DNA of 64,000 bases, from the NCBI GenBank assembly GCA_945900965.1, contig CAMDKM010000007.1, positions 48,813 to 112,812 of the forward strand, read 5' to 3'. This DNA comes from Bordetella parapertussis (GTDB taxonomy: Bacteria; Pseudomonadota; Gammaproteobacteria; Burkholderiales; JACQAP01). The position numbers were made by a program, and so were the translations under genes. The notes under the pieces are model-generated. The model was not told where the DNA came from. It saw nothing but the letters and a program-made list of their open reading frames with translations, and did not search any database. Every line of letters starts with the position of its first letter. Positions within the stretch are counted from its first letter, which is position 1. This document shows positions 1 through 8,857 of this stretch, in pieces.

Positions 1-881
1 CGCAGGGAAGTGCAGCGCTGTCCCGCGGTGCCTACGGCCGCGAACAGAATCGCGCGTTCGGCCAGCGCAAGATCCGCCGAGGGCGCCACGATGGCGGCGT
101 TGTTTCCGCCAAGCTCCAGAATGGTACGCACAAAGCGTGGCGCCATCTGTGCCGCCACCGCTTTGCCCATGGCAGTTGATCCGGTGGCGGAGACCAGGCG
201 AATCTTCGGATGATCGAGCAGCAGACGCGCGTGATCGCCTGTGCCGAATACCAATTGAATCAGATGCATCGGTGTATTTTGACTGGCGCGGCAGGCTTGC
301 TCGAACAAGGCGTGCATCGCCAAAGCGGTCAGTGGTGTCTTTTCGGATGGCTTCCACAACGCACTGTTGCCGCAGACAATGGCCAGCGCGGCGTTCCAGG
401 CCCACACCGCGACCGGAAAATTGAACGCCGTAATTACCGCAGTAGGGCCCAGGGGATGCCAAGTCTCCATCATGCGATGTCCGGCCCGTTCGCTGGCAAT
501 GGTGAGGCCGTGCAGTTGCCGGGACAATCCCACGGCGAATTCGCAGATGTCGATCACCTCCTGCACTTCGCCCAGCCCTTCCTGGAGGATCTTGCCGGTC
601 TCGATGGTGACCAGCCTGCCCAGTTGCGCTTTATGGGCACGCACCGCTTCGCCAAATACCCGGATCAACTCGCCGCGCCGCGGTGCCGGAGTCGCGCGCC
701 AGGCCAGAAACGCGCTGTGCGCCTGCGCTACTTTGTTCTGGATGTTCGCCTGCGTATCGACCACGACCCCACCTATGCGCGAGCCGTCGATGGGAGTGCG
801 CGCGATCAAACCCTGCGGTGAATCCGCCGCGCTTACCGCTAACGCTCGCAGAATATCCTGGGTGTCGTTGTAAAGGCTCAT
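1..881 (-). CDS. Aldehyde dehydrogenase, probable alpha-aminoadipic semialdehyde dehydrogenase (ALDH7-type), partial
   Basis: About 293 codons are visible; the C-terminal part lies beyond the left edge of the window. The translation from ATG at 881 starts MSLYNDTQDILRAL and carries the ALDH substrate/cofactor signature FNFPVAVWAWN, the general-base region ILELGGNN and, at the very edge, the catalytic cysteine loop GTAGQRCTS. The spacing and the NFPVAVW and LGGNNAAIV sequences resemble the ALDH7 (antiquitin, aminoadipate-semialdehyde dehydrogenase) group, which oxidises the semialdehyde formed in lysine breakdown. The start has a GGAG ribosome site only a few bases upstream, inside the 9-bp gap after the saccharopine/lysine dehydrogenase-like gene, so the two are one operon. 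The ALDH call is secure; the substrate is inferred from the family resemblance and the neighbour. Confidence 0.82.
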   Translation of the reverse strand, partial: MSLYNDTQDILRALAVSAADSPQGLIARTPIDGSRIGGVVVDTQANIQNKVAQAHSAFLAWRATPAPRRGELIRVFGEAVRAHKAQLGRLVTIETGKILQEGLGEVQEVIDICEFAVGLSRQLHGLTIASERAGHRMMETWHPLGPTAVITAFNFPVAVWAWNAALAIVCGNSALWKPSEKTPLTALAMHALFEQACRASQNTPMHLIQLVFGTGDHARLLLDHPKIRLVSATGSTAMGKAVAAQMAPRFVRTILELGGNNAAIVAPSADLALAERAILFAAVGTAGQRCTSL

Positions 882-890
882 GGCAGCTCC

Positions 891-1982
891 TTATGCCGCA
901 GCGGTCTCGTAAGCCCGGCCGAATCGATTAGCAAGAAAATCCGCGAGCGTTATCTGTTCCTGCCGGATAAAACCGGCCTGCGGCAATTTCCCGGAAGCGA
1001 AAAGATCCACCACCGCGCAGACACCGCTGGCCGTCGTAATCTGGATCGCCGTCATGGGCAATCCGCACCATGTCTGAGAATAAATTTTCCGCGCGAAGGA
1101 TGTCTGCACGCGTTTGCCGCCCCGCACCCCGGAGGCCGAGACAAATACCACGACAACGTCCTGCTCCGTGGTGGGAATCGCGGTTTCAAGGATTTCCTTC
1201 ATGGTCTCGCGCTTGCCCGCCAGGCCAAAGTCTTGCAACAGTAATTTCGCGATGTCGCGGTGCCCCGGATAACGAATGGTCTTGTAATCCAGATACTGCA
1301 CCTTGCCTTCCAGCGTCTCGGCCAGGGTGCCCAGACCGCCGGAGGTATTAAATGCCTCATAGTGCGCGCCATCCAGAGCGAAAGTCTCGTAGCCCTCTAG
1401 CGGCGGCACCTCTATGCGTCGGCCATCAACGATGGCTTCACAGGGGTGGACGTATTCATTGATGAGCCCGTCCACCGACCAGGTCAGGTTGTATTTAAGC
1501 GCGTTGGTGGGATATTGCGGCAGCGCACCGACACGCATGTGTAATCGCTCCAACTTATCGAATCCCTGGGATAAGGCATGGCCGGCAATGGCGATGAACC
1601 CTGGGGCAAGCCCGCACTGGGGCATGAAGGCGGTCTTGGCATCTCGAGCCAGGTCGCGAATGGTGCGGGTGGCCGAGACGTCTTCCGTCAAATCGAAATA
1701 GTGAACGCGTTCGGCCGCCGCGGCCGCCGCGACCGTACTCGCCAGTTGAAACGGCAGGGCATTTACCAGAATATCGTAGCCTTGAATGCGGCGCGCGAAG
1801 CTGGCCACATTGGAACCTTCGATCTCAAAGCAACGCTCCGGAAATTCCTCCCGCACTTCCTTGCCGACGACGCGGTCTCCCACCCAGACATCGTACTGTG
1901 GCCCGCCCTGCGCCGTGCGCAGCATATGCGCCACCGATCGCCCGATGTGGCCTGTACCCAGGACCAGAACACGTTTCGACAT
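891..1982 (-). CDS. Saccharopine dehydrogenase / L-lysine 6-dehydrogenase family oxidoreductase
   Basis: 363-residue protein starting MSKRVLVLGTGHIGRSVA, a Rossmann dinucleotide-binding fold (GTGHIG) at the extreme N terminus, followed by the saccharopine-dehydrogenase-type middle domain (LVNALPFQLA, MPQCGLAPGFIAIAGHAL). Length and motifs fit the Lys9/LysDH group, which oxidises saccharopine or lysine to give aminoadipate semialdehyde with NAD(P). The next gene in the operon encodes the matching semialdehyde dehydrogenase, so the pair probably runs lysine to aminoadipate. Which of the two substrates is used cannot be decided from motifs. A GAGGG sequence lies about 7 bases before the ATG. Confidence 0.8.
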   Translation of the reverse strand: MSKRVLVLGTGHIGRSVAHMLRTAQGGPQYDVWVGDRVVGKEVREEFPERCFEIEGSNVASFARRIQGYDILVNALPFQLASTVAAAAAAERVHYFDLTEDVSATRTIRDLARDAKTAFMPQCGLAPGFIAIAGHALSQGFDKLERLHMRVGALPQYPTNALKYNLTWSVDGLINEYVHPCEAIVDGRRIEVPPLEGYETFALDGAHYEAFNTSGGLGTLAETLEGKVQYLDYKTIRYPGHRDIAKLLLQDFGLAGKRETMKEILETAIPTTEQDVVVVFVSASGVRGGKRVQTSFARKIYSQTWCGLPMTAIQITTASGVCAVVDLFASGKLPQAGFIRQEQITLADFLANRFGRAYETAAA

Positions 1983-2085
1983 GAATTTTCCCTCAGCCAG
2001 GCCATTATCCGAAAAACCGAAGCAAGCTTAATCCGGGCCAGGGCCGGGTCTGCCGAGCCCGGAGCAGGATTGAGGATCGAGGGGT

Positions 2086-2141
2086 TCACCCTTCACCCTT
2101 CACCCTTACCCCTTACCCCTTACCCCTTACCCCTTCCGCAT
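2086..2141. repeat. Heptamer array: TTCACCC x3 then TTACCCC x5
   Basis: Eight 7-bp units run without a gap or register slip: three TTCACCC (2086-2106) and five TTACCCC (2107-2141). On the left the array is preceded by GGATTGAGGATCGAGGGG (2069-2085), which is itself made of GGATTGA-like 7-bp words. The array lies between the stop of the MBL gene (2187) and the start of the lysine/saccharopine dehydrogenase gene (1982). It is one of about ten such loci in this window. Confidence 0.95.
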
Positions 2142-2186
2142 TCACTCTTGCGAGTTCCGCCTCGTCCGGCTTAGAATTTTTCTTCG

Positions 2187-3077
2187 TCAGAACCCTTGTT
2201 TCCTGGCTATCGAGTCATATTCGAACCAGAACGCATCCTGGCGCCGAATGATGCGTCCCAGTGACGGTTCCGGGAAATGCGTGGCACACACCGTCACACC
2301 CGTGTCGCAGTAGCGTTCCAGAAATTTCCGCCGCGTTGCGCTGGCCAGGGCAGGATCCACGTCGGCACGCATGATCCAGCCTGGTTCACGGCACTGCACC
2401 GGACTGTGGATACAGTCGCCGGTGATGACAGCCTGGGCGCCCTGCGAGGCAAGATAAACGCACACATGGCCCGGCGTGTGTCCCGGCGAGGGTTCCAGCC
2501 AGACTTCGTCATCCAGGGCAAAGTCGGCACCCACCAGTTGCACCTGACCCGCCTCCATCACCGGCAGGATGCTGTCCACATAGTGCGGCTGGGGTTGCTT
2601 GCGGTGCAGAGCTTCGAAGTTCTCCCATTCCTGGCGGGCGAAGATGTACTTCGCATTCGGGAAGGTCGGCACCCAGCGACCATCGCGCAACCGGGTGTTC
2701 CAGCCGACATGGTCCCAGTGCAAATGGGTACACATCACGTAGTCCACCTCCTCGGGCGCCACCCCGGCAGCGGCAAGATGCGGCAGAAAAGTGTTCCACT
2801 GCTTCATGTCCCAGAACGGACGCTGCGGGCGGGGCTTGTGATCTCCGACACAAGTGTCAACCAGAATGGTGTGATGTCGTGTGCGCACCAGAAACGCCTG
2901 AATCGGCAGGATAAGATTGCCGGTAACCGGCTGCAGAGCCCAGGGCTCCATCCAATTCTTGTGCAATGCCCAGTCTTCCGCCGTGGATTGCGGAAAAAAA
3001 CTCCGCGCCTCGAACCCCGTGCAGATGGACTCGACGATGCGCTGGATGACGATCTCGCCTACGGCATATTGCCTCAC
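2187..3077 (-). CDS. MBL-fold metallo-hydrolase
   Basis: 296 residues if started at the GTG at 3077, which has GGAGG four bases upstream; the reading frame stays open further upstream to 3251, but there it crosses degenerate repeat sequence and has no ribosome site. The metal-binding signature THLHWDHVG, a later GHTPGH histidine and TGDCIHSP are all present, so it should be an active zinc hydrolase of the lactonase/glyoxalase-II-like branch. There is no signal peptide. The substrate is unknown; cyclic ester or thioester hydrolysis is usual for the fold. It stands alone between two intergenic repeat zones. Confidence 0.85.
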   Translation of the reverse strand: MRQYAVGEIVIQRIVESICTGFEARSFFPQSTAEDWALHKNWMEPWALQPVTGNLILPIQAFLVRTRHHTILVDTCVGDHKPRPQRPFWDMKQWNTFLPHLAAAGVAPEEVDYVMCTHLHWDHVGWNTRLRDGRWVPTFPNAKYIFARQEWENFEALHRKQPQPHYVDSILPVMEAGQVQLVGADFALDDEVWLEPSPGHTPGHVCVYLASQGAQAVITGDCIHSPVQCREPGWIMRADVDPALASATRRKFLERYCDTGVTVCATHFPEPSLGRIIRRQDAFWFEYDSIARKQGF

Positions 3078-3390
3078 AGCCCCTCCGCCCACGCTTTTTT
3101 GCACGTATTGCCTACAGGGTAGTGTATTCGAAGAAATATGATTGCGTCTCCAACTGTCATTCTCGTGCAAACGGCAATCCAGATTATTCAAAAAAAGCAG
3201 GCTTCTGCTCCCGACAAAACCGATCGGAGAAGAGTTATTGGAGGACGACACTTGCTCAGTATTGCCTTTACACGGTACCGGCGGGTTACGCTTCGCTAAC
3301 CCACCCTACGCATCTTTTTTCCTTTGCGTCCTTTCTTGATCTTCCTTTGCGCCTTTGCGTCGACGATTCACTTTTGATTTTTGAACCCGG
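3078..3390. other. Repeat-filled gap without a gene
   Basis: This 313-bp stretch holds three repeat types. Near 3156-3183 is a degenerate copy of the ATTCCC-N8-GGGAAT palindrome family seen better at 12.2, 12.5 and 23.8 kb. At 3279-3309 is a REP-like hairpin (GGGTTACG-CTT-CGCTAACCC followed by ACCCTACG). At about 3318-3362 are CTTTGCG words with imperfect 7-bp spacing, 29 bp from the stop of the SDR gene. I see no credible reading frame. Confidence 0.7.
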
Positions 3391-4206
3391 CTACTGGGTA
3401 TCCGTGGCGCGAGGACGGCCAACCAGAGTCGTACCACCGTCCACCACCAATGTCTGCCCTGTGATGAAGCGCGCCTGATCGGATAGCAGGAAGCGAATGG
3501 CATTACCGATATCCCACCCGGTTCCTTCCACGCCCAGCACCGAGGCTTCACGACGCCGCTCGCGTGCGGCTGGACTCATGCCCACTGCATACACCATCGG
3601 CGTATAAACTGGTCCGGGTGCAACACAGTTAACACGAATGCCTTGCGGGCCGTGGTCCACCGCCATTGCGCGGGTCAACGCGATCACGGCGCCTTTGGAC
3701 GTGGAATAAGCAGTCATGCCCCGCGGGCGCAAAGCGGCAATCGAGGCCACATTGACAATCGCCCCGGCACCGGCAGTCTTGATCATGGCGGGAATGGCAT
3801 GCCGGGAGGCGAGGAACATGCTGTCCACATTGACCTGCATGATCCGGTGCCACCGATCCACATCTTCCTCGACTACACTGCCCTTGCCGTCGATGCCGAC
3901 GTTGTTGTCCAGCAAATCGAGACGGCCGAATTGAGAGAGCGCGGTTTCGACCATCGCGCGGCATTGCGCTTCGTCGGTAACATCCGCCGCGAACGCGGCG
4001 GCCTTGCCGCCTTCGTCCGTAATCATCTTGACCGTGCGCTGGGCAAGATCGAATTTCTGGTCCACCACCAGCACCCGCGCCCCGACCCGGGCGAGCAGAA
4101 TAGCTGCCGCCCGGCCATTGCCAATGCCGTCTCCCGCCGCCCCGCCGCCGGTGACGATGGCAACTTTGCCGGCGAGGCCGAAGTCCTGACTGGATTGTGA
4201 ATTCAT
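3391..4206 (-). CDS. SDR-family oxidoreductase (NNVG subtype)
   Basis: 271-residue short-chain dehydrogenase. The cofactor loop is TGGGAAGDGIGNG at residues about 19-31, the central beta-4 motif reads NNVG where most SDRs have NNAG, and the catalytic Ser and YxxxK are in SIAALRPRGMTAYSTSKG. The C terminus has the usual ITGQTLVVDGG. A strong AGGAGGAG site precedes the ATG. It is a clear paralogue of the SDR gene at 37114-37914, sharing the GDGIGNG/GEGIGNG loop and NNVG. The substrate is unknown; NAD(P)-dependent oxidation of a secondary alcohol is the family role. Confidence 0.87.
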   Translation of the reverse strand: MNSQSSQDFGLAGKVAIVTGGGAAGDGIGNGRAAAILLARVGARVLVVDQKFDLAQRTVKMITDEGGKAAAFAADVTDEAQCRAMVETALSQFGRLDLLDNNVGIDGKGSVVEEDVDRWHRIMQVNVDSMFLASRHAIPAMIKTAGAGAIVNVASIAALRPRGMTAYSTSKGAVIALTRAMAVDHGPQGIRVNCVAPGPVYTPMVYAVGMSPAARERRREASVLGVEGTGWDIGNAIRFLLSDQARFITGQTLVVDGGTTLVGRPRATDTQ

Positions 4207-4379
4207 GTCATCTCCTCCTGCTCAGGACCCAATGAACATGGGGTCCTTAGAGAAAAATAGTTGGCAATGTTGTCGAAACATTGTATCAACCGGCCTGCGC
4301 GCATGTTTGGGCAATCCGCAGCCGCCATCCAGCACGCATACAATGTGCGGATCGTCCGTTCGAGAATTAAGGATTACCA

Positions 4380-5813
4380 ATGCCAACAACCCCCAACGCC
4401 AGTTTCGACGCGAAGTCACTCGAAGCATTCATTTCTCAGAAATGGGATGGCGACATCGTCCCGCGTCTGGTCGAGTACATCCGCATACCCTGCAAGTCGC
4501 CGCACTTCGATCGCGACTGGGCCGCCAACGGCCATATCGACTCCGCAGTCAAGCTGGCCGAGGGCTGGTCGCAGGCGCAAAACATTCCCGGATTGAAGCT
4601 CCAAGTCGTTCGCCTGGCCAACCGCACACCGGTAATTTTCTTCGAACTGCCCGGCGATGCGCCCGGCACCATTCTCATGTACGGCCACCTCGACAAGCAG
4701 CCGGAGATGACTGGCTGGCGGGAAGGCTTTGGGCCGTGGATACCGGTGCTGCAGGACGGCAAGCTCTATGGCCGCGGCGGCGCGGACGACGGCTACGCGA
4801 TCTTCGCGTCGCTGGCAGCACTGTCCGCGCTCAAAGAGCAACGCATTCCGCACGCGCGCATTGTAGGCTTGATCGAATGCTGCGAGGAAAGCGGCAGCTT
4901 CGACCTGCCCGCCTATCTGGACGCGCTGAAATCACGCATCGGCACTGTCGATCTCGTCATCGGCCTCGATTCCGGCTGCGGCAACTATGATCAATTGTGG
5001 ATGACCACCAGCCTGCGCGGCATCGCGGCCGGCACACTCACCGTGGAAGTGCTCAACGAAGGCGTGCACTCGGGGGACGCCAGCGGCGTCGTGCCTTCGA
5101 GCTTCCGAATCGCACGGCTATTGCTGGATCGTCTGGAAGACGCAAAGACCGGGCGCATCCTGCCGAAGGAGTTTTATTGCGACATCCCCTCCGAGCGCAC
5201 CGACCAGGCAGCCCTCGCCGGCCAAACGCTCGGCGAAGCCATGCTCACGCGCTTTCCTTTCGCCGGCAAGACACGGCCAATGATCAGCGATCATGGCGAA
5301 GCCGTGCTGAACCGCACCTGGCGGCCCTTCCTGTCGATCATCGGCGCCGATGGCATGCCCGCCATCAAGGACGCCGGCAACGTGCTGCGCCCAAGAACCG
5401 CCCTCAAACTCAGCCTGCGCATCCCGCCGCTTATCGACGGCAAGCGCGCCACCGAAGACCTGAAACGCATTCTCGAAGCCGATCCACCCCATGGGGCGAA
5501 AGTGAGCTTCGAAGCCGACCAGGGCGCCAGCGGCTGGCACGCCTCGGCCACCGCACCGTGGCTGAAGGAGACGGTGGATGCCGCGTCAAAGCAGTTCTAC
5601 GGAAAGCCCGCGATGATGATGGGCGAAGGCGGCACCATCCCCTTCATGGCCATGCTCGGCAAATCATTTCCGCAAGCGCAGTTCCTGATCACCGGCGTGC
5701 TTGGTCCGAAATCCAACGCCCACGGCCCGAACGAGTTTTTGCATATTCCCTATGCGAAGAAACTCACCGCCTGCGTGGCACAGATAATTGCGGGGCATGG
5801 AGGTTTGGCTTAA
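4380..5813 (+). CDS. M20-family metallopeptidase (dipeptidase-like)
   Basis: 477 residues, matching the long M20 dipeptidase/carboxypeptidase branch. Metal ligands are visible as GHLDKQPE (about residue 100), GRGGADDGYA, the CCEESGS glutamates and a C-terminal HGPNE, with the dimerisation domain between them. No signal peptide, so a cytosolic di-zinc hydrolase acting on a peptide or N-acyl bond is expected. The ATG has an AAGGA site 6 bases upstream and the gene is followed after 33 bp by the dCTP deaminase gene. The exact substrate cannot be read from sequence. Confidence 0.87.
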   Translation: MPTTPNASFDAKSLEAFISQKWDGDIVPRLVEYIRIPCKSPHFDRDWAANGHIDSAVKLAEGWSQAQNIPGLKLQVVRLANRTPVIFFELPGDAPGTILMYGHLDKQPEMTGWREGFGPWIPVLQDGKLYGRGGADDGYAIFASLAALSALKEQRIPHARIVGLIECCEESGSFDLPAYLDALKSRIGTVDLVIGLDSGCGNYDQLWMTTSLRGIAAGTLTVEVLNEGVHSGDASGVVPSSFRIARLLLDRLEDAKTGRILPKEFYCDIPSERTDQAALAGQTLGEAMLTRFPFAGKTRPMISDHGEAVLNRTWRPFLSIIGADGMPAIKDAGNVLRPRTALKLSLRIPPLIDGKRATEDLKRILEADPPHGAKVSFEADQGASGWHASATAPWLKETVDAASKQFYGKPAMMMGEGGTIPFMAMLGKSFPQAQFLITGVLGPKSNAHGPNEFLHIPYAKKLTACVAQIIAGHGGLA

Positions 5814-5846
5814 TGTATCGATCCACCTCCGCCAAGGGGACGTCGG

Positions 5847-7052
5847 ATGAATAACGCGGTAACGGAAACAATCATGACAGACACATCAGCCCCAACTGCC
5901 AATGTACGCACTGCCGAGTACACGGGCATTCTTCCCAGCCAGAAGATCAGAGCAATGGTGGATAACGACGAGATAAAGACTGTCGTCAGACCACTCGACC
6001 CTGACCAGATACAACCTGCCAGCATCGATCTGAGGCTTGGCGACTGGGCTTATCCCGTGGATACGAGCTTTCTTCCCGGTAAAGGGGTAAGAGTGCTCGA
6101 CAAAATGAAGGAGCTGGATGACCAGTACGACAAATTCAAGATTGATCTTCGCAACGGCGCTGTATTGGAGAAGGGTCGCATATACGTTATTCAGCTTATC
6201 GAAGCCATCGATTTAAGAAGCGAGGTGGCGGCGTTCGCCAACCCAAAGAGCTCAACGGGCCGCCTGGACATTCTCACCAGGTTGATTGCGGATGAAGCCG
6301 AAGTTTTTGATCAAGTGAATGAAGGCTATAAGGGCGAACTCTACATAGAAGTGGCGCCGCGAAGTTTTAGTGTCGTGGCCAGAACCGGCACCCGTTTGAA
6401 TCAGTTGAGATTCCGCCGCACCAGAGGCGAAGCACCGAAAGCCATCTCGGCTGCCGAGTGGAGGCGGCTTCTTGGCGAAGGTCACCTGCTCAACTTCTCG
6501 GCGGAGGACGAAAACCCGCGCTCCATCAAGACAGGGGTACTACCCTTCACCATTGACTTGCAGGGACAGGAGGGCGAAGGCGGAGTGATTGGTTATCGCG
6601 CAAAAAAACACACAGGACGAATTGATCTGGACAGGCGGGACTACGACCGTTTCGATTTCTGGGATCCGATTCGTTTCCACAAGAAATCGTCGCTCACGCT
6701 GGATCCGGATGAGTTCTATATTCTGGTGACAAAGGAGGCGATAGCCGTCCCTCCGGACTATGCGGCGGAGATGCTGCCCTACGACACACGCGCCGGAGAG
6801 TTTCGGGTTCACTATGCCGGCTTTTTTGATCCGGGATTTGGCTGGAATTCACAAACAGGCCGGGCCGGAAGCAGCAGGGGAGTGCTCGAAGTACGCTCGC
6901 ACGAAATCCCTTTCCTGCTCGAACACGGACAGACTGTCGGTTGGCTGCGCTTCGAGCGCATGGCGGCCCGACCCGAAATGCTCTATGGCGAAGACGGCCG
7001 CTCGAACTACCAGGGTCAGGGTTTGAAGTTGGCCAAGCAGTTCTCGCAGTAA
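5847..7052 (+). CDS. dcd: 2'-deoxycytidine 5'-triphosphate deaminase (long, two-domain type)
   Basis: 401 residues as called from an ATG with AGGGG upstream; an internal ATG at 5874 gives a product closer to the usual length of this family. The DCD signature QIQPASIDLRLG lies near residue 53 and the substrate loop NPKSSTGRLD near residue 133; a second related domain fills the C-terminal half (VHYAGFFDPGFGW). This is the large DCD type rather than the short E. coli Dcd. It converts dCTP to dUTP for thymidylate synthesis. It follows the M20 peptidase gene on the same strand. Confidence 0.88.
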   Translation: MNNAVTETIMTDTSAPTANVRTAEYTGILPSQKIRAMVDNDEIKTVVRPLDPDQIQPASIDLRLGDWAYPVDTSFLPGKGVRVLDKMKELDDQYDKFKIDLRNGAVLEKGRIYVIQLIEAIDLRSEVAAFANPKSSTGRLDILTRLIADEAEVFDQVNEGYKGELYIEVAPRSFSVVARTGTRLNQLRFRRTRGEAPKAISAAEWRRLLGEGHLLNFSAEDENPRSIKTGVLPFTIDLQGQEGEGGVIGYRAKKHTGRIDLDRRDYDRFDFWDPIRFHKKSSLTLDPDEFYILVTKEAIAVPPDYAAEMLPYDTRAGEFRVHYAGFFDPGFGWNSQTGRAGSSRGVLEVRSHEIPFLLEHGQTVGWLRFERMAARPEMLYGEDGRSNYQGQGLKLAKQFSQ

Positions 7053-7123
7053 ATCTGATTCTTGAAGTACTCAACATAAAGATTGTAGTTTCAGCATTGA
7101 TGCTTTTTTTCTCTAGTGCCCCC

Positions 7124-8791
7124 ATGACCAACCCTCCCGTCACCCCGCGCCCTGCGGCGACATTAATCCTGGTGCGAGACGCATCGCATGGCCTGGAGGT
7201 GTTGCTCGCCAAGCGCACCCATCTGGCCGATTTTGCAGGCGGGGCATACGTGTTTCCTGGCGGGGCCGTAGATAATGCCGACGCCGCGCCGGAACTGGCC
7301 ACGCTAGCTTCGGGACTGGACGATGCGGAAGCCAGCCGGCGTCTGGGCATCGAACGCGGCGGCATTGGTTATTGGATCGCGGCGATTCGGGAATGTTTCG
7401 AAGAAGCCGGGTTGTTGTTTGCGCATGCGCACGATAACGAGTTGATCGATATCGACGGGCATGCAGCGCCCAGCTTTGCCTCGGCGCGCAAGGCGCTGGT
7501 AGGGGGTGAAGCATCGCTGTTGCAGCTTCTGCAATCCCATAACCTGCGTCTTGCCACGGACCGGCTGCATTATTTTAGCCACTGGATCACGCAAGCAGGC
7601 CGGCCGCGCCGCTACGACACCCGCTTCTTTCTTGCCGAAGCCCCGGCCCGGCAAACACCCTCGCATGATGGCGAGGAACTGGTGAACCACCTTTGGATTC
7701 GACCGGCGGAAGCGCTGGAGCGCGGCCATGAAGGGGAATTGAATCTGATGTTTCCGACCATGAAAACGCTGGAAAGCATTGCGACAATGCGCGATGTGGC
7801 GGCGGCAATTGCGTTCGCCCGCTTGCCTCGCCCGATGCCGCCGATGGCGCCCCGGGTGGGCATCGGTCAGGGCGGAAAAAAGTTTCTGGTGCCTGGCGAT
7901 TTCGCCTATGCGGAGCTTGGCAAGCTCGATCCGGAGCAAAAGGGCACCGCTTCATACGAAATTGTTCCCCGCACGGTCGTGCAGCTTTCCGATCGGGTAA
8001 GGCGAGTCACCGCGCCGAACCCGGGAATGATGACCGGCCCCGGCACCAACACCTATCTGGTGGGTGATGCGTCAACGGGCGTCGCGGTGATTGATCCCGG
8101 GCCGGCCGATGCTGGCCACGTTGCGCGCATCGTCGAGGCGGCGGCGGGCCCAATACGCTGGATCCTCTGCACGCACACCCATATGGATCATTCCCCGGGC
8201 GCGGCGCAGCTCAAGGAGCGAACGCAGGCGGCCACGTATGGAATGCTCGCCTTGCACAAGGCAGCGCAGGATCCTTCCTTCGTGCCCGATCACGCCATTG
8301 TCGAAGGCGAACGCCTTGCCATTGCAGGTGCGACGCTGCGGGTGTTGCACACACCGGGACACGCATCGAACCAGGTCTGCTATCTGCTCGAAGAAGAACG
8401 CATGCTCTTCACCGGCGACCACATCATGCAGGGCTCGACCGTTGTCATCAATCCTCCCGATGGCGACATGTCCGCCTATTTCGCCTCTCTTGAACGGCTA
8501 TACAGAGAAGACCTCGAATGGCTCGCACCAGGCCACGGCTTCCTGATGGCCCGGCCACACGAGATGGTCGAGCGGCTGATCGTGCATCGGCGCACGCGCG
8601 AGAACAAAGTCGTGAACGCGCTGCGTAGTGCGGGCCGGGGCAATGTCGAGACACTCGTCACGACAGTCTATGACGACACTCCCGAAAGGCTGCACGCGAT
8701 GGCGATGCGCTCTCTGCTGGCGCATTTGCAAAAGCTCGAATTGGATGGGCGGGCCAAGCGGGATCTGGGGATGTGGCAATTCGTGGAATAA
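7124..8791 (+). CDS. NUDIX hydrolase - MBL-fold hydrolase fusion protein
   Basis: 555 residues from ATG 7124. The first about 240 residues are a NUDIX domain with a divergent box (AAIRECFEEAGLL) and an insertion before the box, as in NUDT19-like CoA diphosphatases. The second half, from about residue 290, is an LACTB2-like metallo-beta-lactamase with THTHMDHSPG, HTPGHASNQ and FTGDHIM, ending in a small winged-helix-like tail. Both active sites look intact. The fusion suggests coupled hydrolysis of a CoA or nucleotide ester, but the substrate is unknown. No clear ribosome site precedes the chosen ATG and the frame is open further upstream, so the start is uncertain. Confidence 0.85.
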   Translation: MTNPPVTPRPAATLILVRDASHGLEVLLAKRTHLADFAGGAYVFPGGAVDNADAAPELATLASGLDDAEASRRLGIERGGIGYWIAAIRECFEEAGLLFAHAHDNELIDIDGHAAPSFASARKALVGGEASLLQLLQSHNLRLATDRLHYFSHWITQAGRPRRYDTRFFLAEAPARQTPSHDGEELVNHLWIRPAEALERGHEGELNLMFPTMKTLESIATMRDVAAAIAFARLPRPMPPMAPRVGIGQGGKKFLVPGDFAYAELGKLDPEQKGTASYEIVPRTVVQLSDRVRRVTAPNPGMMTGPGTNTYLVGDASTGVAVIDPGPADAGHVARIVEAAAGPIRWILCTHTHMDHSPGAAQLKERTQAATYGMLALHKAAQDPSFVPDHAIVEGERLAIAGATLRVLHTPGHASNQVCYLLEEERMLFTGDHIMQGSTVVINPPDGDMSAYFASLERLYREDLEWLAPGHGFLMARPHEMVERLIVHRRTRENKVVNALRSAGRGNVETLVTTVYDDTPERLHAMAMRSLLAHLQKLELDGRAKRDLGMWQFVE

Positions 8792-8805
8792 ATCGGACCG
8801 GTATC

Positions 8806-8857
8806 GGCATCGATTCTCGCGGTCTTTTGGGCCGGCAAGTACGACGCCCTGCACTAG
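8806..8857. repeat. Solo end of the CTAG-bounded element
   Basis: 52 bp that match the right end of the 195-bp element at 63661-63855 (positions 63804-63855) at 46 of 52 positions, ending in CACTAG. It lies between two convergent genes, and its terminal CTAG contains the TAG stop codon of the RlmN-like gene (8854-8856, read on the minus strand). Confidence 0.85.

Noticed and set aside
210..873. Plus-strand reading frames over the first 880 bases
   Set aside because: They are antisense to the truncated aldehyde dehydrogenase, whose catalytic motifs are on the minus strand.
3078..3251. N-terminal extension of the MBL protein up to 3251
   Set aside because: The added residues are encoded by degenerate repeat sequence without a ribosome site, while the GTG at 3077 has a good one.
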